From Maricaulis sp034659015 (GTDB lineage: Bacteria; Pseudomonadota; Alphaproteobacteria; Caulobacterales; Maricaulaceae): a DNA stretch of 64,000 nt. The notes under the pieces are model-generated. The model saw only the letters and a program-made list of their open reading frames with translations, did no database searches and was not told the DNA's origin. Of the stretch, positions 1 to 8,319 are shown in pieces (position 1 is the first letter of the stretch; each line of letters opens with the position of its first letter). The stretch covers positions 248,001 through 312,000 of the forward strand of contig JAYEGL010000017.1 in the NCBI GenBank assembly GCA_034659015.1. Direction: 5' to 3'. Position numbers and translations under genes: made by a program.

Positions 1-1
1 C

Positions 2-214
2 TCCGGCTCCATCGTGAAACTGGCGGAACAGCGCGACATCCCGCTGGCGCAGCTCTCCCTGGAAGAGATGCAGGGCGTCGAACCCGGTATCGACGCGCGC
101 GTGTTTTCCGTGTTGAGTGCCCGGGCATCGATGGAAAGCCGCACGAGTTTCGGCGGCACATCGCCGGTGCGTGTGCGCGAACAGGTCGCCGCCTGGAAAG
201 CCCGGCTGGGCTGA
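2..214 (+). CDS. argH: Argininosuccinate lyase, C-terminal fragment (5' cut by window edge)
   Basis: The last 70 residues of argininosuccinate lyase, which splits argininosuccinate into arginine and fumarate in the last step of arginine synthesis. The frame is open from base 2. The visible tail has the family's C-terminal pattern: a helix ending in SLEEMQG, then SVLSARASMESRTSFGGTSP and a final helix VREQVAAWKARLG. The start and the catalytic residues lie outside the window. A small lipoprotein gene follows after 23 nt, as is common in proteobacteria. The identity is based on the tail only but the motif is distinctive. Confidence 0.9.
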   Translation, partial: SGSIVKLAEQRDIPLAQLSLEEMQGVEPGIDARVFSVLSARASMESRTSFGGTSPVRVREQVAAWKARLG

Positions 215-237
215 GGCGGAAGCCGAGGGGAAATGTG

Positions 238-402
238 ATGAAACGACGCCTGACCACCCTTGTCCTCACCGCGCTCGCCGCCCTGAGCGTCACCGCCTGC
301 GGCCTGCGCGGCGAACTGGAACGTCCGCCGCCCATGTGGGGCGATCCGCCCGCCCAGGACGAGACCGCCGAGGACGCCAGCGACAGCGGCGAAACGCGCT
401 AG
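238..402 (+). CDS. lptM: Small LptM (YifL)-like lipoprotein
   Basis: A 54-residue lipoprotein. A charged N-terminus (MKRR) and a hydrophobic stretch lead to a lipobox-like VTAC, with the lipidated Cys at about residue 19; the rest is a short Pro-, Asp- and Glu-rich tail. Start ATG follows AGGGGAAA with good spacing. Position directly after argH and the size and layout match LptM/YifL, an outer-membrane lipoprotein that assists LptD maturation in Enterobacteria. The assignment is from position and architecture, since such short proteins carry little sequence signal. Confidence 0.7.
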   Translation: MKRRLTTLVLTALAALSVTACGLRGELERPPPMWGDPPAQDETAEDASDSGETR

Positions 403-468
403 CCGGGCTCTCAAAATCGTAATGCATGCGGCACTCGTGAATTCGGGTGGCCGTGATAGGGTTTATGC

Positions 469-3024
469 ATGCCTCGCCGCTCGCTCATCGCCGCCTGGTG
501 CGCTCTGGTCTGGGAAGCCTCGGTTCCCGTGCTCTGGCCCGTTCTGGCCTGGGCCGCGGCCTTTGCCACACTGGCGCTTCTGGGCCTGTGGGACTGGATC
601 GGCGATCCCTGGCGCGCGCTTTATGCGCTCGCCACCCTGGCCCCGGCCGCCTGGCTGAGCTGGCGCGGCGCACGCGGTTTCCGCTGGCCCGGCCGGGACG
701 ATATGGCCCGCCGTGTCGAAGAGGACAGCGGTATCGAGGCCCGGCCGCACGAAGCCCTGTCCGACCGTCCCACCGAAGACGATCCGATGGCCTCGCGCGT
801 GTGGCAGGAACACCAGGCGCGCATGCAACGCCGCCTCGCCGCGGCCCGCGCCCGCCGGCCCAAGGCCGCCTGGGCCCGCACCGACCGCTGGGCCCTGCGC
901 GGCGCCTTCGCCCTCGCCCTCATCGTCTCCTTCCTCATCGCCGGGCCCGCCGCCCGCGACAGGCTGGGCGAGGCCTTCGGTGTGCGCCCCATCCTCGCCG
1001 GCGGCGAGACGCTGAGCATCGACGCCTGGATCGATCCGCCCGCCTATACCGGCCGCGCGCCGGTCTTCCTCGCCGAGACCGAAACCGGGGCGGAAGCGCC
1101 GGAGGGCTCGACTTTCGTGGCCCGCGTCGCCGGCAGCCGTCGGCAGCCGCGCCTGACCCTGCGCAGCGATACCGGCACCGAGCGCGGCGAGGTGCGCGAG
1201 ATCGGCGACAGCGTCTGGGAAATCCGCGCGCCGCTGACCGGCGATGCCACGGCGCGCCTGGCCGCGCCGGGCACGCGCAAGACCTGGTCCCTGACGGCGA
1301 TTCCCGACGCGCCGCCGACGGTACGCCTGCTGGCCGTGCCGGACGCCACGTCGGCCGGCGAGCTGGATCTGCGTTTTTCCGTGCAGGACGATTACGGCGC
1401 GACCGGTTATACGCTCGAACTGCGCCCGGAAGGCGAGGCCGATGCGGACTGGGAACGCCTGCCCATCGACGCGGTGTCCGTCACGCCGCTGCAGTCGGAG
1501 GCCGGGCTGGGCACGCTTCTGGAGACGGCCCGCCACCCGCTGGCCGGTTCGCGCGTGGATATCCGCATGGTCGTGACCGATGCCGCGGAGAATGAGGGCG
1601 TCTCCCCGCCGCTGGGCGTCACCCTGCCCGAACGCGTCTTCCTGGACGCGCTGGCCCGGGCCGTCGCCGAACAGCGCCGCGGCGTGATGGCGGCGGACGG
1701 CGAGTACGCACCCCTGCCGGAACGCCCGGTCATGTATGCCGATGATATTCCGCCGGGGCCGGCCTATCTGGCCGAGGAACCCCAGCGGCGCATCGAGCGC
1801 GCCCCGGACGGCCTGCAATTCGCCGCCCGGGCGCTGGATGCCATTTCCGACGCGCCGGAATACTTCTTCGACGATCCGGTGGTCTATCTCGGGCTGCGCG
1901 AGAGCGTGCACCGGCTGCGGCGCGCCCGCGACCAGTCGGCGCTGAGCGGGCTGGAATCCGATCTCTGGAATATCGCCCTGCGCGCCGAACTGGGCTCGCT
2001 GGCCGATGCCGAAGCGGCCCTGCGGGCGGCCGAGCGCGCGCTGATGGAGGCCATGGCCCGCGGTGCCGACGAGACCGAACTGGCCGCCCTGTTCGAAGCC
2101 TATGAGCAGGCCATGGACAACTACATGGCGGCCCTCGCCCGCGAAGCCGCCGAGGAAGGCCGGTTCGCGGAAGGCGGCGGCGGCCCCCAGATCGACCAGG
2201 AAGGCCTGCAGGAGATGCTGGACGCGCTGCGCGAGGCCGCCGAGCTGGGCGACACGGCCGATGCGCGCCAGGCGCTGGCGGCGCTCGGCGAGATGCTGCG
2301 CAACATGCAGATGCAGCTGGGCCAGGGCGGCGGCGAGGGCGAGAGCGATCCGGTCTCCGAAGCCATGCGCGAGGCGCTGGAAGAACTCGGCGAGATGATC
2401 GGCGAACAGCGCGACCTGCAGGACCGTACCTTCGGGCTGAACCAGGAGCAGCAGGACGGCGGCGGATCGCCCCAGCAGGGCGGACAGTCCGGCCAGCCCT
2501 CGGGCCAGAGCCAGGGCGGCCAGCCCTCCGGCGAAGGCCAGAGCGGCAGCGCGTCCGGGGCCGAGGCCCTTGCCGACGCCCAGGGCAGCCTGGCCCGGCG
2601 TTTCGGCGATGCGGCCGAAGCCATGCCCGGCGAGGGTGAGAGCGCCGAGACGTTCGGCCGCGCCGGCGAAGCCATGCGCGAAGCCGAGGACGCGCTTCGC
2701 GGCGGCAATACCGAGGATGCGCTCGGCGCCCAGGAACAGGCCCTCGCCCAGTTGCGCGAAGGGGCCGAGGAACTCGCCCGCGAACTGCTCGAACGCATGG
2801 AAGAGGGTCAGGGCCGGGCCGCAGGCGAAGGCCAGGACAATCGCGATCCGCTGGGCCGTCCCGCCGACGGGGCCTTTGCCGACGGTTCCGGCGTCGAGGT
2901 GCCCGAAGAGATGAGCCGCGCCCGGGCCCGCGCCATCCTGGAAGAGCTGCGCGACCGCGCCGCGGATAGCGGGCTCACCCAGGAAGAACTCGACTATATC
3001 GAGCGCCTGCTGGACCGGTTCTAG
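469..3024 (+). CDS. TIGR02302/DUF4175 family large membrane-anchored protein
   Basis: An 851-residue protein of the alphaproteobacterial TIGR02302 (DUF4175) family, whose function is unknown. Two hydrophobic segments lie near residues 10-60 and a third near 145-165; the rest is probably periplasmic. The middle has beta-rich Ig-like stretches (around residues 180-390) and the second half is highly charged and helical (residues 480-650). A low-complexity Gln/Gly/Ser linker (GGGSPQQGGQSGQPSGQ and onward, about residues 663-700) separates this from a helical C-terminal region ending in LTQEELDYIERLLDRF. In related genomes lysA normally lies between lptM and this gene; here it is absent. Confidence 0.85.
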   Translation: MPRRSLIAAWCALVWEASVPVLWPVLAWAAAFATLALLGLWDWIGDPWRALYALATLAPAAWLSWRGARGFRWPGRDDMARRVEEDSGIEARPHEALSDRPTEDDPMASRVWQEHQARMQRRLAAARARRPKAAWARTDRWALRGAFALALIVSFLIAGPAARDRLGEAFGVRPILAGGETLSIDAWIDPPAYTGRAPVFLAETETGAEAPEGSTFVARVAGSRRQPRLTLRSDTGTERGEVREIGDSVWEIRAPLTGDATARLAAPGTRKTWSLTAIPDAPPTVRLLAVPDATSAGELDLRFSVQDDYGATGYTLELRPEGEADADWERLPIDAVSVTPLQSEAGLGTLLETARHPLAGSRVDIRMVVTDAAENEGVSPPLGVTLPERVFLDALARAVAEQRRGVMAADGEYAPLPERPVMYADDIPPGPAYLAEEPQRRIERAPDGLQFAARALDAISDAPEYFFDDPVVYLGLRESVHRLRRARDQSALSGLESDLWNIALRAELGSLADAEAALRAAERALMEAMARGADETELAALFEAYEQAMDNYMAALAREAAEEGRFAEGGGGPQIDQEGLQEMLDALREAAELGDTADARQALAALGEMLRNMQMQLGQGGGEGESDPVSEAMREALEELGEMIGEQRDLQDRTFGLNQEQQDGGGSPQQGGQSGQPSGQSQGGQPSGEGQSGSASGAEALADAQGSLARRFGDAAEAMPGEGESAETFGRAGEAMREAEDALRGGNTEDALGAQEQALAQLREGAEELARELLERMEEGQGRAAGEGQDNRDPLGRPADGAFADGSGVEVPEEMSRARARAILEELRDRAADSGLTQEELDYIERLLDRF

Positions 3025-3197
3025 GGCGGTCCGTCAGCGATATCGCCCGCGAGTTTCGTTTTGCCCGACTGGCACGGCCCCGTCAGCAGCACCGCCGGAT
3101 TTTCGCACGCCGACACATCCTTGCAAGTATGGAGTCTACCTCCAGATTTGCGAGGATAATTAAGAGAGCACACGAAGCCGCTCCCGTTCATCTGGCG

Positions 3198-4019
3198 TCA
3201 GTGATGCCCGCCGTCCGCCGGTGCGGTACCGGCGTCTTCGGCGGGCTCGCGATGTTCGGCGACCTGGTCGTGTGCCGCTTCGTCCGCCTCACCGTGTTGC
3301 CCGGCCTCGTCCTCGTCGTGCGCCGCATTGCCGGTCGCGGCCTGGGCCATCAGCAGGACCTCGACCTCGACGGCGGTCGGCGGCGGGTCGGACACGACGG
3401 TGCGGAATTCCTGGCGCTTGCCGGCGCGGATGCGGCCGGCCGGCACGGAAACATTCCACTCCAGCACTGATTCGCCCTGCTCATCGCGCAGCACGGCGCG
3501 CAGGCCCGGCATGGCGCGGGTGCGGCGGTCGAAATTGCGCACATCGCCCTCGATCACGAGCAGCGGGACGCCGTGATCGACATCGCGGCGGATATCCAGC
3601 TCGCCCACCGAAAAGCCATAGGGGTTCACATCCGCACCCACGGCCGCATAGGCCGAGGACGCACGCGGCCACAGGGTCACCACATCGACGCGGAAAATCC
3701 AGGCCGTTGTGAGAACCAGGGCGCAGGCCACCGCCAGGGCGCCCCAGGCTCCGCCGGCCGCGGCCACCGACAGGGTGTGGCGTTTCTTTTCCTGACGCTG
3801 ACGGAACGCCTTGTGAGGCTCCGTCTCCGGCTCCGGTCCGGCCGGCATTTCCGGTGCGGGCGCATCTTGCGCCGCGACAGCTTCCGTTGGATTCTCGGCT
3901 TCGGCGGTCCATACATGACCGCAGGACGCGCAGCGCACACGCCGGCCACTCGCACCGATCGCATCGGGGCTGGCGCGATAGCGCGTGGAACAGGACGGAC
4001 AGCTAAGTACTATGCTCAT
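3198..4019 (-). CDS. MJ0042-type zinc-ribbon protein with DUF3426-like C-terminus
   Basis: A 273-residue protein starting MSIVLSCPSCSTRYR. Two CxxC knuckles (CPSC near residue 7 and CASC near residue 31) form the MJ0042-family zinc ribbon. A charged, Pro/Glu-rich linker follows, then one membrane segment near residues 90-115 (about WGALAVACALVLTTAWIF) and a beta-rich domain like DUF3426 (LVIEGDVRNFDRRTRAMPGLRAV). The frame is open further upstream, but the ATG at 4019 is chosen because the zinc ribbon starts there and it leaves a 63-bp divergent promoter gap to ftsE. The tail is rich in His, Asp and Glu (HDEDEAGQHGEADEAAHD). Function unknown; the family often sits beside ftsEX in alphaproteobacteria. 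Confidence 0.85.
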   Translation of the reverse strand: MSIVLSCPSCSTRYRASPDAIGASGRRVRCASCGHVWTAEAENPTEAVAAQDAPAPEMPAGPEPETEPHKAFRQRQEKKRHTLSVAAAGGAWGALAVACALVLTTAWIFRVDVVTLWPRASSAYAAVGADVNPYGFSVGELDIRRDVDHGVPLLVIEGDVRNFDRRTRAMPGLRAVLRDEQGESVLEWNVSVPAGRIRAGKRQEFRTVVSDPPPTAVEVEVLLMAQAATGNAAHDEDEAGQHGEADEAAHDQVAEHREPAEDAGTAPADGGHH

Positions 4020-4082
4020 CGTGCGTCGACTTCGTCCAACAAGGTTCACCCGCGTCAGTGGAGGTTCTCCATCAACCCGAGC

Positions 4083-4898
4083 ATGACCGCTTCTCCGCAC
4101 AGCGATCCCGAACCGGTCGTCCGCTTCGACAATGTCGGCATGCGGTACGGGCGCGGTCCGGAAATTCTGCGCGATTTGTCTTTTGATTTACCACGGGGAT
4201 CTTTCCAATTTCTGACCGGACCGTCCGGTGCGGGAAAGACATCGCTGCTGAAACTCATCTATCTGTCCGCCAAGCCCTCGCGCGGACTGGTCAGCTTCTT
4301 CGGGCGCGATGCCGCCACCCTGCCGCGCAAGGAGCTTCCGGACCTGCGGCGCCGGATCGGTGTGGTTTTCCAGGAATTCCGCCTTCTCAATCACTTGAGC
4401 GTGTTCGACAATGTCGCCCTGCCGCTGCGCGTGGCCGGACGCAAGCGCTCGGACTATGCCGAGGACGTCGCCGAACTGCTCGCCTGGGTCGGGCTGGGCA
4501 ACCGGATGACAGCGCTGCCGCCGACCCTGTCCGGCGGCGAACAGCAGCGCGTCGCCATCGCCCGCGCCGTGGTCGGACAGCCGGAAATCCTCATCGCCGA
4601 CGAACCGACGGGCAATGTCGACCCGGAAATGGGCATGCGCCTGCTGCGCCTGTTCGCGGAGCTGAACAAGCTGGGCACGACGATCGTCATCGCCACGCAC
4701 GATCTGCAGCTGGTGCGCATGGTCGATGCGCCGGTCATGACGCTGTCGAACGGCCATCTGCACATCCGCCCGCCGCGCAGCCAGCGCCAGCGCGAAGCCG
4801 AAGCGCGCGAGGCCGAGGGCCGCGAAGCGCTGGATGCGGTCTCCCGCGGCGATGCCGGCAAAGCGGGCGACGGCGATACGGAGGCGCGCGATGAATGA
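4083..4898 (+). CDS. ftsE: Cell division ATP-binding protein FtsE
   Basis: A 271-residue ABC ATPase that, with FtsX, controls septal peptidoglycan hydrolysis from the cytoplasmic side of the division site. Visible motifs are Walker A GPSGAGKT, the Q-loop VVFQEFRLL, the signature LSGGEQQR, Walker B ILIADEPTGN and the switch His in IATHD. The FtsE-typical FQEFRLLNHLSVFDNVALPL is present. About 40 residues beyond the usual 220-230 form a charged, Arg/Glu/Ala-rich tail. Start ATG at 4083 follows GTGGAGG. The gene overlaps ftsX by 8 nt, which suggests translational coupling. Confidence 0.95.
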   Translation: MTASPHSDPEPVVRFDNVGMRYGRGPEILRDLSFDLPRGSFQFLTGPSGAGKTSLLKLIYLSAKPSRGLVSFFGRDAATLPRKELPDLRRRIGVVFQEFRLLNHLSVFDNVALPLRVAGRKRSDYAEDVAELLAWVGLGNRMTALPPTLSGGEQQRVAIARAVVGQPEILIADEPTGNVDPEMGMRLLRLFAELNKLGTTIVIATHDLQLVRMVDAPVMTLSNGHLHIRPPRSQRQREAEAREAEGREALDAVSRGDAGKAGDGDTEARDE

Positions 4899-5808
4899 GG
4901 CCGTGCCCAAACCGCCCCCCGGCGGCAGCGGACGTCTCCTGCCGCCCGATTCTGGCCGCGACCGGCCGCTCTTCCTGGTCGCCGCCATCCTGGTCTTCCT
5001 GGCCTGTATTGCGGCCCTGGGCGCAAGAGGCGCCTGGGTGCAGGCCCAGACCTGGACCAGCGATCTGGAATCCAGCCTGACCATCCAGATCCGCCCGGTC
5101 GAGGAACGCGATACCGACGCCGACGCCCGGACCGCCGCGGAGATCGCGCGCGGCATGGACGGCGTGCGCGAGGCCACGGCGCGCACCCGCGAACACGCCG
5201 TCGCCCTGCTCAGCCCCTGGCTGGGCGAGAACAACCTGCCCGACGACCTGCCCCTGCCGCTGATGGTGGAGGTCGAGCTGGATCCGCGGACCGTGCGCGC
5301 GGGCACTTTCGCCCCGGATGCGCTGCAGGCCCGGCTCGACGAGGCCGGCCTGGCGGCGACGGTGGACGATCATTCGCGCTGGGCCTCGGCCGTGCGCCGG
5401 GCCGCGCGGACGGCGCAGACGCTGGGCCTGGCCCTTCTCGCCCTGGTGGCCGGCGCCGCCGCGGCGGTCGTGGCCTTTGCCGCCCGGGCCAGCCTGGCGG
5501 CGCGGATCGACGTCATCGACGCGCTCCATCTGTGCGGCGCGGAGGACGGGTTCATCGCCGGTCTGTTCCAGCGGCGCTTCTTCATGCTGGGGCTGAAGTC
5601 CGGGGCGACCGGCGCCGTGTTTGCCGGACTGGTCTCCATCCTGGTCAGCGTCGGCGGCTCGCCGGCGGACATGGCGTTCTTCCTGCCGCAATGGGCTGCC
5701 GATCCGTTCGAGATTATCCTGCTGGCGCTGGCCCCCCTGCTGGCCGGCCTCACGGCCGCGGTCTCGGCGCGGCTCGCTGTCGCATCGGACTTGCGGGGAC
5801 GCTGGTAG
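4891..5808 (+). CDS. ftsX: Cell division protein FtsX
   Basis: A 305-residue FtsX-type permease-like protein, the membrane partner of FtsE. A cytoplasmic Pro/Gly-rich N-terminus leads to a first membrane helix near residues 28-48. A periplasmic domain of roughly 140 residues follows, then three membrane helices (starting about LGLALLALVAGAAAAVV, GLKSGATGAVFAGLVSIL and IILLALAPLLAGL). This four-helix layout with one large periplasmic loop is the FtsX pattern. The start ATG lies inside the end of ftsE. The overall sequence is divergent from enterobacterial FtsX, as usual in alphaproteobacteria; the call depends partly on linkage to ftsE. Confidence 0.9.
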   Translation: MNEAVPKPPPGGSGRLLPPDSGRDRPLFLVAAILVFLACIAALGARGAWVQAQTWTSDLESSLTIQIRPVEERDTDADARTAAEIARGMDGVREATARTREHAVALLSPWLGENNLPDDLPLPLMVEVELDPRTVRAGTFAPDALQARLDEAGLAATVDDHSRWASAVRRAARTAQTLGLALLALVAGAAAAVVAFAARASLAARIDVIDALHLCGAEDGFIAGLFQRRFFMLGLKSGATGAVFAGLVSILVSVGGSPADMAFFLPQWAADPFEIILLALAPLLAGLTAAVSARLAVASDLRGRW

Positions 5809-5902
5809 GGCGTCACAAAACAGCCGGGTTCGCGAGGACATGTGAGATGCGGATTTCACCGGCGGCTTCGGCCGCACAGGCAGACAGGATCGGGAGCCGT
5901 CG

Positions 5903-6490
5903 ATGAACCGGGGCTGGATGGCACTGCGCGCGATCGCCTTCCTTGTGGTGGCCGGCCTGGCGATCGGCTTCGTCCTGTTCGCCGGCCGGGTCGCCGGCTT
6001 CGACACGCCGGCCGCCGATCGCCGGGCCGACGCCATCGTCGTGCTGACCGGCGACGCGGGGCGGACCATGACCGGGCTCGAACTCCTGCGCGCCGGCCGC
6101 GCCCCGCTCCTGCTGATCTCCGGCGTCGATCCGTCGGCGACGCCCGCCGACATCCAGCGTCATTCCGGCCTGAGCGACGACGAGCTGGACTGCTGCGTCA
6201 TTCTCGGACGCAATGCCACGGACACGATCGGCAATGCGCGCGAGGCCGGCGATCTGGTGCGCGAGAACGGCTATCGGAGCTTGATCATCGTGACCTCAGA
6301 CTATCACCTGCCCCGGAGCCTTCTGGAGATGCGGTCCCTGATGCCCGGTGTCGAGCTGATCCCCTATCCCGTGCGCACGACGCCACCCTGGCGCGACCTG
6401 CGCGCGACACGGCTGTGGCTCCAGGAATACGCCAAGTTCACCGCCGTCTGGCTGCGCCATTCGGTGTCGCCACGCGCCGAAAGCGTCTGA
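5903..6490 (+). CDS. YdcF/DUF218 family membrane-anchored protein
   Basis: A 195-residue DUF218 (YdcF/SanA-like) protein. One N-terminal membrane helix (about residues 8-28) anchors a Rossmann-like domain with the family motifs ADAIVVLTGDAGR, an acidic ISGVDP segment, GRNATDTIGNARE and TSDYHLPRS. Relatives include ElyC and SanA, which act in envelope glycan or lipid-carrier metabolism, but no reaction is established for most members. It follows ftsX by 94 nt and overlaps plsC by one base (TGATG), so it is probably co-expressed with lipid synthesis. Confidence 0.85.
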   Translation: MNRGWMALRAIAFLVVAGLAIGFVLFAGRVAGFDTPAADRRADAIVVLTGDAGRTMTGLELLRAGRAPLLLISGVDPSATPADIQRHSGLSDDELDCCVILGRNATDTIGNAREAGDLVRENGYRSLIIVTSDYHLPRSLLEMRSLMPGVELIPYPVRTTPPWRDLRATRLWLQEYAKFTAVWLRHSVSPRAESV

Positions 6491-7224
6491 TGACCTCGCT
6501 GAAATCCCTCGTCTTCTACGTCTACATGTACACGCTCATGGTGATCATGGGCGTGGTCGGGCTGCCGCTCCTGCTGGCGCCGCGCAGCTGGTCGCGCAGC
6601 TGGCTGCGGATCTATCTCAAACTGCTCTGGTTCGGCATGCGCTGGATCTACGGCATCACCTTCGAGGTGCGCGGACGCGAACACCTGCCCGCCGGCGGGG
6701 CCCTGGTCGCCTCCAAGCACATGAGCATGTGGGAGACGCTGGCCTATTGGGAAATCCTGCCCGACCCGGCCATCATCCTGAAACACACCCTCACCTACAT
6801 GCCCTTCTTCGGCTGGTTCGCGGTCAAGCTGGGCAATATCTCGGTCAACCGGAAAAAGGGCGCCAGCGCGCTCAAGGCCATGATGCGCGATGCCGCGCGG
6901 CGCGCCTCGGAAGACCGGCAGATCCTGATCTTTCCGGAAGGCACGCGCGTCGCCCCGGGCGAGCATCCGGATTTCAAGCCGGGCGCGGCCGGACTCTACC
7001 TCTCCATGGGCGTGCCCTGCGTGCCCGTGGCGCTGAATTCCGGGGTCTTCCTGAAATCCTATTGCGGCCTGAAACGGCCCGGCCGGATCGTGGTGGAATT
7101 CCTCGAACCGATCCCGCCGGGGCTCGACAAGCCGGACTTCCTGCGTCAATTGCATGAGCGTATCAACACGGCATCGGACGCGCTTCAGGCTGCCGACCGG
7201 CCGTCCGAGGGAGCAGCCCGGTGA
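6490..7224 (+). CDS. plsC: 1-acyl-sn-glycerol-3-phosphate acyltransferase (PlsC)
   Basis: A 244-residue membrane acyltransferase that converts lysophosphatidic acid to phosphatidic acid in phospholipid synthesis. The N-terminus holds two hydrophobic segments (residues 5-45). The catalytic HX4D block appears as KHMSMWETL, with Glu in place of Asp, which I recall as common in alphaproteobacterial PlsC. The glycerophosphate-binding FPEGTR block is present, followed by a VPCVPVALNSG motif. The ATG overlaps the preceding stop (TGATG). The next gene starts within its last codons. Confidence 0.9.
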   Translation: MTSLKSLVFYVYMYTLMVIMGVVGLPLLLAPRSWSRSWLRIYLKLLWFGMRWIYGITFEVRGREHLPAGGALVASKHMSMWETLAYWEILPDPAIILKHTLTYMPFFGWFAVKLGNISVNRKKGASALKAMMRDAARRASEDRQILIFPEGTRVAPGEHPDFKPGAAGLYLSMGVPCVPVALNSGVFLKSYCGLKRPGRIVVEFLEPIPPGLDKPDFLRQLHERINTASDALQAADRPSEGAAR

Positions 7225-8231
7225 CCATGCGTACCAAACTGTTGTGGCCGATCGGCGGGATCGTCCTGCTGTTTGTGCTCTATTCGGCCTACTGGATGTT
7301 TGCCAGCACGCAGATCCGCCGCGGCGTCGAGGACTGGATCGCCGACAAGGAGCGCGCCGGCTACCAGATCGAGCATGACGGCCTGCATGTCAGCGGCTAT
7401 CCCTACCGCTTCCGGATCCGCCTCGACACGCCGCACTTCCATGCGCCGCAGAGCGATGGCGGCTGGGACGCCCGGCTTGAAACGCTCACCGCCGACGCCA
7501 TGCCGCACGATCTGTCGCACTGGATCGTGGCTTTCGGCGGCCCGCTCCTGCTGGCGGACTATACCGAACCGGACGGGCTGATCGAGGTGACCGCTTCGGA
7601 TGCCCGCATAAGCCTCGTCTACAACACCGCGGGCGAGACCGAACGCGTCGGCGCGGAATTCCGCGACCTCCTGGTCACCACGCGGGCCGGTTCACCGCCC
7701 GATCTCCGCTCGCTCGACGAATTGCTGATGTCCGGCACGGTCGACGAAAACGACGCGCTGCGCATGCGCATGCAGGTGTCCGGCGTGCGGGCCGCGCCGG
7801 GCGTGCTGGAGCCGGATGTCGAGCGTGCCTTCGGCGACACGGCGCGGTCGGCCCGGATCGATCTGGAAGTGACGCAATGGTCCGCCATGGCCGACGGCGC
7901 CAACGCCCTCGCCTGGCGCGATGCGGGCGGGCGGCTCCAGATCGCCGATGCGGAACTGGAATGGGGCCCGGCCCATGTGTCAGGCACGGGCGATTTCACC
8001 ATCGACAGCCTGGCGCGGCCCGACGGCCGCCTGTCGCTGCGGATCACCGATCCGGACGCGCTGGCCGACGCCCTGGTCGAGGCCGGTGTGGTCCCGCGCG
8101 AGAACGAGCAGGCGCTGCGCCTGGCCGCCATGCTGGCCCCGCGCAGCCCGGAGGGCGTCTCCCTGCCTTTCCGCATCCATGACGGCGGGATCTATCTCGG
8201 TCCCGTCCGCCTCGGCGCGATCGACGGCTAG
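7221..8231 (+). CDS. DUF2125 family protein
   Basis: A 336-residue protein of the DUF2125 family, common and uncharacterised in alphaproteobacteria. A single N-terminal membrane helix (about residues 8-28) is followed by the family's RGVEDWIADKERAGYQIEHD segment and GYPYRFRIRLDTPHF. The rest is predicted beta-rich and probably periplasmic. The GTG start at 7221 overlaps the plsC stop (GTGA) and has GGAG 7 nt upstream, so it is preferred over the ATG at 7227. It closes a three-gene ydcF-like / plsC / DUF2125 operon. Confidence 0.85.
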   Translation: MTMRTKLLWPIGGIVLLFVLYSAYWMFASTQIRRGVEDWIADKERAGYQIEHDGLHVSGYPYRFRIRLDTPHFHAPQSDGGWDARLETLTADAMPHDLSHWIVAFGGPLLLADYTEPDGLIEVTASDARISLVYNTAGETERVGAEFRDLLVTTRAGSPPDLRSLDELLMSGTVDENDALRMRMQVSGVRAAPGVLEPDVERAFGDTARSARIDLEVTQWSAMADGANALAWRDAGGRLQIADAELEWGPAHVSGTGDFTIDSLARPDGRLSLRITDPDALADALVEAGVVPRENEQALRLAAMLAPRSPEGVSLPFRIHDGGIYLGPVRLGAIDG

Positions 8232-8315
8232 AATAAGGGGGACAGACACGTAAGCGTGCTTACGTGTCTGTCCCCCTTATTCCGAAGCGCGCTTACGTGT
8301 CTGTCCCCCTTATTC
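8231..8315. repeat. Perfect 25-bp inverted repeat plus third copy (GGGGGACAGACAC REP-like element)
   Basis: Bases 8231-8255 and 8258-8282 are perfect reverse complements separated by GT, forming a 25-bp-stem hairpin. A third copy of the right arm lies at 8291-8315. The core GGGGGACAGACACGTAAGC resembles REP sequences mobilised by REP-associated tyrosine transposases (RAYTs), though no such gene lies in the window. The first base of the repeat is the last base of the DUF2125 stop codon. The element sits between convergent genes, so it may also stop transcription. Confidence 0.85.
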
Positions 8316-8319
8316 CTCA

